Origin: Ilex aquifolium
Taxonomy: Eukaryota; Streptophyta; Magnoliopsida; Aquifoliales; Aquifoliaceae
DNA length: 64,000 nucleotides
Assembly: GCA_951799425.1 (NCBI GenBank)
Contig: OX637409.1
Coordinates: forward strand, 16,161,460-16,225,459
Direction: 5' to 3'
Positions 1 to 10,469 of the stretch are shown piece after piece. Below the pieces are notes generated by a model. The model saw only the letters and a program-made list of their open reading frames with translations. It searched no databases and was not told the origin of the DNA. The first letter of the stretch is position 1. Each line of letters begins with the position of its first letter. The position numbers and the translations under genes were made by a program.

Positions 1-3000
1 CTCTTTTCCTTAACTTGAGCTTTGTGCTTATCACTTTCCTCAGAGCCAGAATCCATAGAACCTCTCCGATTATTCTCAACTTTTTTGGCCAAGTTCGGGA
101 CAGTTTCTGATTTTTGATGCTGATCACTGTCCTTTATATCTTTTAATGGAGAATGATTCTTCCGATCAGCTTTGTAACCACCTCGACGGTATGATTCTGG
201 GTCTCTCTCACTTTTCAAAGTGTCTTTATCAATTGCCGGCGAACCTTGTGGAACAGGAACTGCAGGATGAAGTAACTCAGGAAGGTTTCCACTGTCCCAC
301 GCAAATTAAACCAATCCATCAGATGAATTCTTCTGTGCATGCAACCATACATAGAGAAAAGATGTACGACAGTAACAATAGCAAACCTCTTTGTTTCTTG
401 GCCTTGCTTTCTCAACTCCTTGCCCTCAGGGTGGCCCCAGGTTTCATCAGAGCGATGACTAGCTACTCTTTCAGGCGAATATTTGTTCTTGTGGCGAACC
501 TTCTCAAGTTTATTTTTAAGCTCACCAGCTGCAGATGAATGTGAAGGCCTTTTCCCTGAAGACTTAAGTTTCTGATCCCTATCCTCCCTAAATCCAAAAA
601 CAAAAAATAAATAAACAAGTGTGACGCAAAAATATAAATATTCAAACATTCCAGATCATTATTAGAACAAAAAGGGTTCATGATTCATCAAAAGATGGAC
701 ATGGCTAAGGCAACCTGGCATAAGAAGTTTCTTTATCCTCTGCACTTGTCGCTGCACTGTCATGATGAGGTTCACGCCCTCTAGCTCTTGGTGCAGGACT
801 TGAGCTGCCATCAAAAGTCATCTGTACTTTTGTTTGTTTCACAGGGGACTTATAAGGACTACTTGACCTGCAGGAGCCGTAAAATATCAAAACAAATTGC
901 ATGAATTATGAACAAAGAAATAGAAGTAGTATTAAAGATGCAACCTTCCATCTTCATTAGCACTTCCCTTCCTTGCAGCTGTTGGAGATTCTGAAACGGA
1001 AGGAGACTTGGATACTGAATGCCTCAAGGGTGGCACTTTTCTATGGATATCATTTTGGTTCCTTCGATCTCTCTGTGGTGACATTGATGAAACAGGAGGC
1101 CGACGTTCAAACGAGTCTGATCCTTCACCAGTCTCTCTTGGAAAGGCACGACGAACAGGAGAATGTTTTTCATGGGTTCTGCAACATTAATTTCCCAAGT
1201 TAGAACCACCTTAACAAATTAAGAACCCCACAGATAAACGGAACCTAGTGAAAATGTAATAGATACTACATGCGAGAGACAGTCTCACCCAATATTCTGA
1301 CTATTACACCAACCGTGTTCATATTACAATCCCTACCCAATTCCGCCAAGTTTCTCATGCAGTATAAAACACTCTACTAGGACTAAAATTCATGTCCACC
1401 AGAGCCCCACAAGAGGAGTGATATTAGCAGCATACGACTCTCAAAAGAAATAAAAAATGGGAGTGCCAAAATACCTGCGTGTTCCTCTAGGAGATTGCAT
1501 GGATGACCTTTGCTGAAGCTTTGGTGATCTTCGGATTGGTGAGGGGGACATACGACGAACTGGAGACGATGAACTCCATTCTTGAGGTGAAGGAGACCTA
1601 TATCGAGGAGTTGGTGATCTTCTTCGGCGTAGAACAGGGGACCTATTTCGATGTAGGGATGGAGATCTACGCCGCGGAGTTGATGGAGATCTACGATAGC
1701 GCAGTCTTGCAGGAGATGGTGATCTGCGTCGCACAGGCATAGGTGATCGCCGCCGTACAGGAGTTTGTGACCTTCTTCGAACAGGAGTTACCGATCGCCG
1801 TCGCACAGGAGTCCTTGATCTACGTCTGATAGGCGACCTTGGCCTATTTCGAACTGGTGATCGTGACCTATGCCACACAGGTGACCGTGATCGACGTCGC
1901 ACAGGTGATCGCCACATGGGAGACCGTGATCGGCGTCGCATAGGAGAACGGAACTTATGTCGCACAGGAGAAGGTGATCTGCGCCGTGAACGTGATGTAG
2001 ATCTACGCCTAGAATTAGAAGACCTATGTTTTGGAGGAGAGAGAGACTTCCGAGGAGAATGCCTCCGACGAGGTGTGACAGACCGTCTTGGTGAAGAGCG
2101 GTACATCCTTCCAGAGGAAATAGAGCGCCCTCTAGGTTCAGAACCAGATCTACTTCTCGACCTGTGGGAGAAAAGATAAGGGAATACAATAAAGTCAATT
2201 AAACTTAAACCATAAAGATCATACTCTTTCTGCTAGTATAAAAACGTACTTTGAACTACTTCTGGAATTGGAAAACGACTTGCTTATTGACTTTGAATGT
2301 GTGCCTCTGCACAAGAAACCCAAAAGCTTCATACAAAGATATTCTCCAAAAAGAAAAGCATCAAGAATCAAAATAACAACAGCATATCAAAAGCATAATC
2401 AGGATAAATACCGAGGTGACAGAGGTTGACCAGCTGAATGGGGAGATTTAGAGACCCTATGGAGATGCAGTAAATAAAATTAGTCCACCAAATCTGGGTA
2501 ATATGCTAAAATTGCATCCACTAGCATATTTTATATCAAAATAGTTGTTACAATAGCTCAACACGCTGCTTACTAGGTGCGACTTAGCCTTTAATTTAAT
2601 CAACAATGCCAAGAACTAAATGCTAACAAAATAAACACTAGAACCAAGTAACACAAAAATTACTCCCCACACCCCCACCCTCAAATAATATTAAAAATTA
2701 AAAGAAGGAATTATAGAAAGCATATCGCCAAAACGTATAAAGTGGAAAAGAATATGGCAATGAAAAACTAAAAAACTAGGCCGATCCATTGATATGCCTA
2801 CTTCCGCACCAGGAAACCTCGATTCCACATGAGAAGTGAGAATGGAGAAGAGGCTATATATCTCCTGAGTATACAGGGAAGAAAAATGGACAGAAGTCAT
2901 AAGAAAACCTCAAGACAACAATAAACTCTTCAAATCTATCAATCTTGAGTAGGTAAATTGAACCTTAATCACAAATTATAGATCGAGGAACCAATATAAA

Positions 3001-5345
3001 ACGAACAACCCAGCCAATCAATAAGAACCACAATTACACTAAAACCAGTAAGCCTAAACATAGTTGTGGCAGCTTTAGGAATCAAACTAAGATCAGCAAT
3101 TTTAGAACCAAGTCTCAATGTGTCAAACTCTACAATAAGCAAAACCAAATTCATAATGGCCAATTGGTTGAAAGCAAGGAACCTGCCATGCGTTTTGAAT
3201 GACACCAATTGGCACTAGGCAACAAGAAAACCTTATGGGTTGATAATCCAGAAAAAGAATTCCGACATACTCCCATTAAACTAGGTAGACAACAAGAGAG
3301 AAAAAAGTCCCTGTGAGATATAAATTGCATTCATCTCGGAAGGGTTTTGCCAACAAAGAGAACTTACTTTGTCCATGGAATACAAAAGCAGACAATAGTA
3401 AACAAAAAATGATTATATTTATCACGAATATAAGTTCTCTAAAGTTATGGGCTGCTTTCCAATTCAAGTAAAAGTTTCGATATGACTCCACACAGAACCT
3501 TAAAACATGAAATAGCCTCCAAAAGAAATGACATCAAAGTAATAAAAAAATTTCTAATAAGGCTGTTCTTAAGTCTTGATATAACTTAACTATTTCCTAA
3601 AATAATAAAGATCAATAAACACCATAATAGATAACTCTAACCTAGATACAAACCCCCTTATGACTTACAACTACCAAAACACTCACATAATCCTTGCACT
3701 AAGAACATTTCTTGTTTGCCAAGGAACTTGAAGTCCTAGGTTTCGAGCTTCTGTATGCTGTCTTCAACCAAGCAATATATTAGGCTACTTCCCATTTTCC
3801 TTACTACGGCCAGGCAATATAAATCCAGACAACCAAATGGACCAAAATATCTATACTAAAAGGGTTCCACGAGGATGCAGAGACTTTGGGGATATGTGAA
3901 AGAAGGCAGGCAATATATTACCACAATTGAGCAAATAACAAATGTACTTTCTAGGTCTAACCTGCTCCTTCCTCTTGAGCCATTCCTTTCGCTGGTGTCT
4001 TTCTCATCAGCTGACCGTGGCTCAAAAGCAGCAATATTAGCCCTCAGCATGTCAACCTCGCCGTCCTACAGTTTGAGGTAAAGGACATGAACCCAAATAA
4101 TTGCAGAAGCAAGCTGAATACCATGTTCTTTGTCGAGTTGACTAGCTTTAGTTCAAGAAACATAAACGGAAGTCAAAAACAAAAGGCCAGCTTTACAAAA
4201 ACTAATTCTTGCATGGAAAAATTTATCAGTTACCTTCTTCTTCGTATTCTCTTGCTCAAGCTCCAAAGCTTCCTTTTCTTTCTTCTTCCGAATTTCATTT
4301 GCTATCCTATCCGTCTCTGCCTACAATGACCCAATTGCACCATTATACAAATAGGCACTATGACTACATAAAGTGAGCCACACATAATTTAGAAAAAGAA
4401 TGGGACCATCTTCTTCCTAGTTTCCTCCTCTTTGGCATCCAGGAACTGCTGAGGGACCCCGCTTGAATTATTTTGTGCACTGAGAAGTAGCGACCAGAGC
4501 TCTTTCATAAACTTCCCAGTATTTTTCTCCATGAATCCTGTTAGCGCAATTTGAACCTCCTTTCCATTAACTTTCTGCAACCAAAGAAAAACACAAAAAA
4601 AAAAAATGAAAAAGCACACAGAAATTTCACGTCAAGTTTGGATTAAAATAGCAATTCCACATCCATAATTGCTCCATTCCATAGCTCATCTAATGCGTTA
4701 TCAAAGAAGAAAGACATTACAGAGTATCTGAGGGTACATGAGTTAAAGGCAATGAAACAGAAAATTAAACAGTTCACATTTTCCCTGTCACTTAAGTTTA
4801 TCAACTGCCAAATAGACATGTAAATGACGCCCCCAAGAAGAACAAAAAAGGAAGCGTGGGCTAAATTACCTTCCCATCTAGAAGGCCATATATGAAGTTG
4901 ATGAGCACTTCATCTTCGAATCCAAGAAGTTCAGTTACTCGGTGTGCAATCCATGGTCTCATCACATCCATCTTAACCTTCGTCATGTCCACCTAAACAC
5001 ACAATTCATAGGAAATTGATAAGTACGATTTTTAAAAAATGGACAGAATTGAATAAACTCCAACCAAATTCCCCCAAATCTCGACACAAACTTTGAGAAA
5101 ATGACGAACCTGGTGATCCAATTCAGGGGCGAACTTCTGCGATTTCATCAGTTTGGCTTGTTTGTTCGAGAACCGAGTGTCCTGATCAGCCGACGTGCCC
5201 TACCAAAACACAATCAACCACTAAATGATTACAGTGGAATACAAAATTCTACGCACACAACTAGCCTGGATCTGAGAAACAATCACAAATCATTCGAAAG
5301 ACTTCTCATCATTAGAAAATTTACCCGGAAAAACCCTCCCGACAT
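1..5345 (-). CDS. SRRM1: SRRM1/SRm160-like PWI-domain splicing co-activator (3' end off window)
   Basis: The product is a nuclear pre-mRNA splicing co-activator that binds nucleic acid through a PWI domain and contacts SR proteins through RS repeats. Exons read on the minus strand with GT-AG borders and consistent phase: 5345-5325, 5199-5110, 4992-4870, 4574-4407, 4320-4234, 4056-3962, 2456-2412, 2306-2250, 2161-1475, 1178-945, 867-715, 587-387 and 291-1. About 750 residues are visible. The N-terminus starts MSGGFFRGTSADQDTRFSNK, as in this family. The PWI core (about residues 37-135) includes MRPWIAHRVTELLGFEDEVL and a GFMEKN stretch. A KKKEKEALELEQE charged helix follows. The 687-nt exon encodes dense RRRSRSP, RRRSRTP and RRRSPSP repeats. 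The start is fixed by the family N-terminus. The C-terminus is missing only because the window ends. Some distal exon borders, especially 291, rest on frame continuity alone. Confidence 0.93.
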
Positions 5346-5348
5346 TTT

Positions 5349-5357
5349 CTAGGGTTT
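5349..5357 (-). promoter_or_regulatory. Telo-box directly upstream of the SRRM1-like start codon
   Basis: On the minus strand AAACCCTAG lies a few bases before the ATG. Telo-boxes (AAACCCTA) are common near the transcription or translation start of plant growth-related genes. The same motif is in the TFIIA leader at 41048-41056. Function here is inferred from the motif only. Confidence 0.5.
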
Positions 5358-5540
5358 GTGATGGAGGCTGTGGAGGAGGGTTAGCTTGAGCCAGTGAATC
5401 GAGGATATGCTGGATGAAGAAAAGAAGTGTTTGGTCACGCAGTTTATGGAATGTCTTAACCCAAAATGGGGGACGCGAACCCTAATTTTAGTATCGTATT
5501 TACAACTGTACCCCTATTTTTTTTACAGTTTCTCCTCTAA

Positions 5541-6066
5541 TTAATTATACTTAAGACCCCTTAAAATTTATCACTTAATCACTTAAATCTCTTTACATTT
5601 AAAATATTATATACAAATCTCCTAAAATTTGTACATGCGTAACACATATACTTGTTGGGCTTCGATCATCTGAAAAAAGAAGTCGGAGGCTGGAGGGGAG
5701 TTCTGGGAGTGGACACTCTAATGTCTAAGTCAATAAGTAACTCAAAAGTATAAATTGCAATTTTCTTCTCAAGTGACTCAATTTCTTCTATCTTTAATTT
5801 GGGTAATTTGATCGTTTAATAGATTTCGTTAGTTTCATAAAAGATTTAAGTGTAATATTTTAAATTTGAGAGGTCTAAGTGTTATACACCTATAAACTTT
5901 AGGGGGTCTGAGTATAATTTACTAATAGATATACCAATGACATTGATGACAGGAGTCTAATTGTTGCGCATGTACAAACTTTAAGAGATTTGTGTATAAT
6001 ATTTCAAATGTCAAGGAATCTAAGTGATTAAGTGATAAATCTCAAAATATTTAGATATAATTTTAC
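5541..6066. repeat. Inverted-repeat (foldback) element with modular arms
   Basis: The left arm (5541-5651) matches the reverse complement of 5955-6066 at roughly 80-85% by eye, including TTATCACTTAATCACTTA and the ACAAATCTC and TTTGTACATGCG stretches. The segment 5849-5923 is a further module in the right-arm orientation. Each arm is built from about 31-bp units of the form TA-AC-nnn-CTCCT-AAATTT. No ORF is present and no convincing target duplication was found. It is probably a non-autonomous Mutator-type element. Confidence 0.6.
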
Positions 6067-6899
6067 CTTTTTTGTGGCCTATATAAGCACTTCTATCATC
6101 TTTATTAATTGAACCAAAGTTTAATTTACTATCATCTTTTATAACTACTCAACATTTTAATCTTTGTAAAATTAATCTAGCACATTAATTGATTATTTTT
6201 CAATAATGTTTGGAGAGGGGCATGGAGGGTGTAAGACCTCACGCTGATAAGAGGAGTAGGGTGATAATAAAGAGATATTATAAATTCTATATATCACATA
6301 AGGTGATTATTAGTATATAATTATCTCACTCATATTCATCACCTGTTACGAAGTTATTGTGCATAAGTAAGTGCGATTTTTTTTTCCATGTAAAAAAAAC
6401 CCATAACAACATAAAAAAACGTCAACAAATTTTACATACCAAAAAAATCATCATATTTGATTATATTGTGTTGAAAACTCAAAAAAATAAATGCATATCT
6501 TAATTTTGGAGATAATAATGATACCAAAAATTTTATTATTTCATGACATTCATGTTAGTTAATGGTCAAAAAGTTAAAGTATTATGGTCTGTTTGGTAAG
6601 GTGGATGAAAAAATAAAAAGATGTTTCTATCATTCAATTGAGGAATCCTTCATTTCATCATTTGTATTTGGTAATAGGGATGAAAAGTAGGACGACAGAT
6701 TGATTTTTTTGCGTTTGGTAAGATTGAAAAATTATATTTTATTATTTTATTTTATTATTTATATTTTATTATAAAAAATATAAAATACATATTTTACTAC
6801 TATATTTATATACATAATATATAATTGATAAATATGATATATGTACATATCAAATTATATATATAAACAAATAACATACATTTCAACACACATAATTAA
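6067..6899. other. AT-rich intergenic DNA, no gene seen
   Basis: No coding signal. A possible element end starts near 6583 (GGTCTGTTTGGTAAGG followed by an A-rich GATGAAAAAATAAAAA run). A reversed look-alike (GTGAAAAAATAAAAGAATGG on the minus strand) lies near 24555-24530, so the Harbinger element may have landed inside an older small element. The match is partly low complexity and is not listed separately. Confidence 0.35.
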
Positions 6900-7161
6900 A
6901 TGATTGTTTGTTTACTGTCTTTGTCTTGTGTTTTGTGTTTTTGTTTTTAATTTTTGTCAAAAATGAAAACAAAAATATGTTTGGGTACTACTTTTCTTTT
7001 TGTTTTATATTAGTTGTCTTGGAAACAAAGACAAAAAAATGGGAACAAAAAAATTTGTGTTCCAGGAAACACGCGAAACACAAAACTCGTTTTTTTTTTA
7101 TTTAAATGAAGTCTCAACTTCGAGTCTTGTTAGCCACAAAATACCACTTAATGTCATGAGC

Positions 7162-7383
7162 TATAAATATGGGGTCTTTTTTGTATTTTCGTCCTCACAG
7201 CAACTATATCTTCTCTTCTCTCTCTCCAGTAACTCTTCTTCTCTCTTAGCAACGACTCTTTCTTCTCTTCTCTTTCTCAGCAACTCTATCTCTTCTATCT
7301 CAGCAACAACGAAGAAGAAGACAATATCACTCAGGGGTCAACGAAGAAGAAGATCAACGAAGGGGCTTTCACACGCTGTGAAG
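7162..7383 (+). promoter_or_regulatory. Harbinger promoter and non-coding first exon
   Basis: TATAAATA at 7162-7169 is followed by a CT-rich leader and by a strong splice donor, AAG|GTAAGTG, with the exon ending at 7383. A matching acceptor, TTGTAG, ends at 20796, directly before the ORF1 ATG at 20797. The phase does not matter because the exon is untranslated. This reading makes the first intron about 13.4 kb today and about 1.2 kb without the Gypsy element. Confidence 0.55.
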
Positions 7384-7405
7384 GTAAGTGTAACCCCTTT
7401 ACTTG

Positions 7406-7439
7406 TATAGATCTATGTATATATATACATAGATCTATA
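7406..7439. repeat. Perfect 34-bp palindrome
   Basis: The two 17-base halves (TATAGATCTATGTATAT and its reverse complement) match exactly. A looser third copy of the AGATCTA motif follows to about 7470. It lies just inside the Harbinger first intron. It may be simple AT-rich drift or a hairpin; no function is shown. Confidence 0.7.
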
Positions 7440-7591
7440 TATATATATGCATAGATCTACATAGATATGTACATCACGGACCCTAATTGTATTTATTTTT
7501 TTGTTTTATCTGTATGTATATTTTTTTCACCACAATAACTGAATGTCATCATGGTAAGCTGAGCCGAGGATCTCAAAGTTTTGGGTAAAAA

Positions 7592-7685
7592 ACTTGCTCA
7601 GACACGTTTGAATACAAATCAAATTAATTCCAAAACCAAAGGAATAATTATTACAATTAAAAGAGGGAGAAGACCCCAAACCCAA
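7592..7685. repeat. Direct repeat copy 1 flanking the UTP20 fragment
   Basis: This 94-bp segment, with CAGACACGTTTGAATACAAA and AATAATTATTACAATTAAAA, recurs at 8104-8141 continued at 20341-20399. The second copy was split by the Gypsy element. The pair brackets a fragment of host gene UTP20. Confidence 0.8.
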
Positions 7686-7707
7686 AGGTATGACCATTCG
7701 ACTGGAA

Positions 7708-7968
7708 GTTAAGCTGTGCTTGAAATGCTCCATGTTATTATATTCAAGTTTCCGAAGATTGTTGTAGATGAGCAGTGTCAGACGATATTTATCCATTTGG
7801 TGGTTTGTTTGACTAATGACCATGACAACAAAGTCCATTCTATGACTGATGTTGTTATAAAACTTTCTGATTGGGCGTGTGAACCCGCATTCACTTCATT
7901 CAATTCTTGAGTATAGTCTGTCGTGGTATTTGGGTGGGAAACAGCATCTGTGGAGTGCTGCAGCACAG
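7708..7968 (+). pseudogene. UTP20: Captured exon fragment of UTP20 (DRIM, small-subunit processome)
   Basis: The translation VLEMLHVIIFKFPKIVVDEQ, then IFIHLVVCLTND, is followed after a one-base frame change near 7865 by FLIGRVNPHSLHSILEYSLS and WYLGGKQHLWSAAAQ. This is the HEAT-repeat region of plant UTP20/DRIM, a large nucleolar protein of 18S rRNA processing. The fragment stops exactly at a splice donor (CAG|GTAAAG at 7968/7969), and intron sequence seems to follow. It was therefore copied from genomic DNA, not mRNA. It carries one frameshift and, just upstream, an in-frame TAA. It sits within the first intron of the Harbinger element. The family call comes from remembered family sequence, not a search. 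Confidence 0.7.
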
Positions 7969-8103
7969 GTAAAGTGACTAAAATTTATCATATGATTTAC
8001 AGTCTTGCGATTAGCTCCCGCTTCTTGTAGGGCTTAGTTTGGATCTGGGATTTATATGCATGTTACAGTAAAGTTGTCCAAATATATAGCTATCTGACTA
8101 GAC

Positions 8104-8141
8104 ACTTGCTTAGACACGTTTGAATATAAATCAATTAATTC
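8104..8141. repeat. Direct repeat copy 2, left part (continues at 20341-20399)
   Basis: The segment ACTTGCTTAGACACGTTTGA and following bases matches copy 1 at 7592 onward. The copy breaks at AATTC (8137-8141), which is the target duplicated by the Gypsy insertion, and resumes at 20341. Confidence 0.8.
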
Positions 8142-8720
8142 TGATGATACCAAGAATTAAGTCTAAGTATGAGCTCTGCCAATGAGGTCAGATCGGGAGG
8201 TCAGCTCGGAGGTCCAGAGCTCAGAGGTCCAGACCTCAGGTCTCCCTTCAGTGCAAACAATCAAGGAAACGTGAAGGAGACAGCTGGCCACTAGCAAACT
8301 CCCCTAAAATAAGATAACGCTATAATCAAGGCTCTAAACTCTCAATTAACCAAGATCTTCTCCCACCTATTCAGCGAGATCTCACGAACTAAAGGCTAGA
8401 ATCCCGGAACAGATCCCTTAGAGATAGGGAGTAGATTATAAATATTGTACAGTGCCTCCATTGAAGGCAGAACTTGAGTGGTAGCAAAAATTCCCAGTAA
8501 GTTTCTTTCATGATCAATAAAGAGAAAAGAGCAAGAGACTCCATTAGAGAGTGGATTAGCCGAGCTCCCGAGCCGGTGAACCATTGTACTTTCATTGTGC
8601 AAGACATCATTCACATCATCAAAATTCGCACTCTAATATTTGCGAGCCTAGTAGCTTACACCCTAAGCCTAACCGAACAATCAAATCATTAGCTCAGTCA
8701 CGCCTGAATTTACACCATCA
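8142..8720 (+). repeat. Left LTR of the Gypsy element
   Basis: 579 bp, TG...CA ends, same length as the right copy. A candidate TATA region (ATTATAAATATTG) lies near 8425-8440. Confidence 0.95.
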
Positions 8721-8721
8721 G

Positions 8722-8741
8722 TTTGGCGCCGTCTGTGGGAA
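8722..8741 (+). other. Primer-binding site of the Gypsy element
   Basis: TTTGGCGCCGTCTGTGGGAA directly follows the left LTR. The TGGCGCCGTCTGTGGGA type is common in plant TAT/Ogre-like elements. I did not assign the primer tRNA with certainty. Confidence 0.8.
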
Positions 8742-8802
8742 ACGACTGTTCTTATTACAAATACGCTGGTTTTTCCAGCAACTGATAGTCTCCACACGTA
8801 AC

Positions 8803-10394
8803 ATGAGCAGAAGCCAGATGAATCCCCCACGGGTGCAGAACCAGCAGGAAGCCACCAGCAGCAGGCAACATGAAAATCCTCAAGATCTCTTCCCCGCTGC
8901 TGAAACCAATCCTCCAAGGACGATTCCCCAAACGAATAACGAAATGGAGGCACTTCGCCTAGTCAACCAACGTCTGCTCCAGTAAAACGAAGAGCTCTTG
9001 AAGCTTTTGCAAGGCCCTCAACGGGCGAGACCCGTTCAAGGAGATCCCCCACAAGAGGAGCGTCAACATCTCGATCCCCTCAACGAAGACAACGAAGGAG
9101 GGGAGAATAGCCAACCCAGGGGGCAGGTTCCCCACCAAAGTGCTGACAATGAAAAGGTGCAGAGTCAAAATAATAGGGGAGAGAAAAATGATTTCTTTCT
9201 TTTTCAACAGGAAAGAAGGGAACAGTACTGGGAACAACTCTTCAGAGGCATCTAGCAGGAGCTCAGTCACATGAAGGAGGCAATGAGGGGCAGGACTCCA
9301 GTAACAATGGACGCTCTAGTGCAGCAGACTGAATCCCCATTCACTGCCGGGGTGCTGCACTTTCCCCTCCCCCCAAAGTTCAGAATGCCCCAAGTAGAGA
9401 CCTTTGATGGAACAAGAGATCCTATGGATCACCTCAATACCTATAAGAACCAAATGGAATTACACGGATACCAATACCCTGTGTGATGTCGAGCCTTCGC
9501 CATCACGCTGAAAGGTTCAGCTTTGACATGGTTCAACAAGCTTCCCCCCGTATCAATCTCCTCCTTTAAGGAGCTCTCCATATCGTTCGTGTCTCACTTC
9601 ATTGGAGCTCGAACCTACCGAAAACCAAGTTACCACCTGTTAAATGTGAAACAGGGACCTAATGAAAACCTGCGGCCTTATGTCCAAAGGTTCAATTCAA
9701 AATCCCTTAAAGTGGACGTCCCAGATGAAAAATTCGACATCACTGCTTTCATTGCTGGATTAGGGGTGCAGTCAAAGGACTTGATGTTCTCCATTTCGAA
9801 AAATCTGCAAGCAAGCATGGCAGAAGTATTGGCCAAAGCAGAAAAGTATATCAATGGTGAGGAAGCCCTCCTCTCAAAGGTAGGGAGCTCTTCCTTGCAG
9901 AAGGAAAAGGTAAAGGAAGAGAGGAGAGGATACCGAAGTCCCAGGAAGGAAAGAGGGCGAGAAGGTCCCCAAAGAAAGATAGGGATCGCTCCCCTAAAAG
10001 GAGGGGGGACGTCAGACATCGCCTAGGTCCTCCCCAACCAGAGTTGCAACCAAGGAATGCACCTCGGCAGCTCACCCCACTTACTGCCTCGCTATCACAG
10101 ATCCTATATGAGGTATAGAATGAGAAGTTCCTCAGATGGCCACCGCGAATGAAGGAGGATCCTGCAAAAAGAGATCTCACCAAGTATTGTGAATACCATA
10201 GGGATCATGGCCATCACATCGACGATTGCATCCAGTTGAAGAAGGAGATCGAGTTCTTGATCCAACGAGGGCAGCTAAGGCGCTTCGTAGCCAATGACAA
10301 TCAAAACCGAGCTCAACCACCCCCTGCACCTCAGCAGCAAGCCCCCGCGCAGCATCAACAACCTTTGGGGGAGATCAGAGTAATATCCGGATGA
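8803..10394 (+). other. Gypsy gag region (fossil)
   Basis: The translated region contains a retrotransposon gag domain (PLPPKFRMPQVETFDGTRDP; later a WFNKLPPVSISSFKELS stretch). It ends with a Cys/His motif region, KYCEYHRDHGHHIDDCIQLK, typical of TAT-type gag. The region is broken. Confidence 0.85.
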
Positions 10395-10469
10395 TTTGTT
10401 GGAGGTGGGGAATCCAGCACAGCCAGGAAGACCCATTTACGCAGAATTAGAGCTGACAAGGCGCTAGAG

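Noticed and set aside
1503-2198. Three long plus- and minus-strand frames in the RS-repeat exon
   Set aside because: They are shadows of the RRRSRSP repeat in other frames; repetitive DNA keeps all frames open.
8389-8692. Short frames repeated at 20009-20312
   Set aside because: They are the same stretch of the two LTRs, with no known product.
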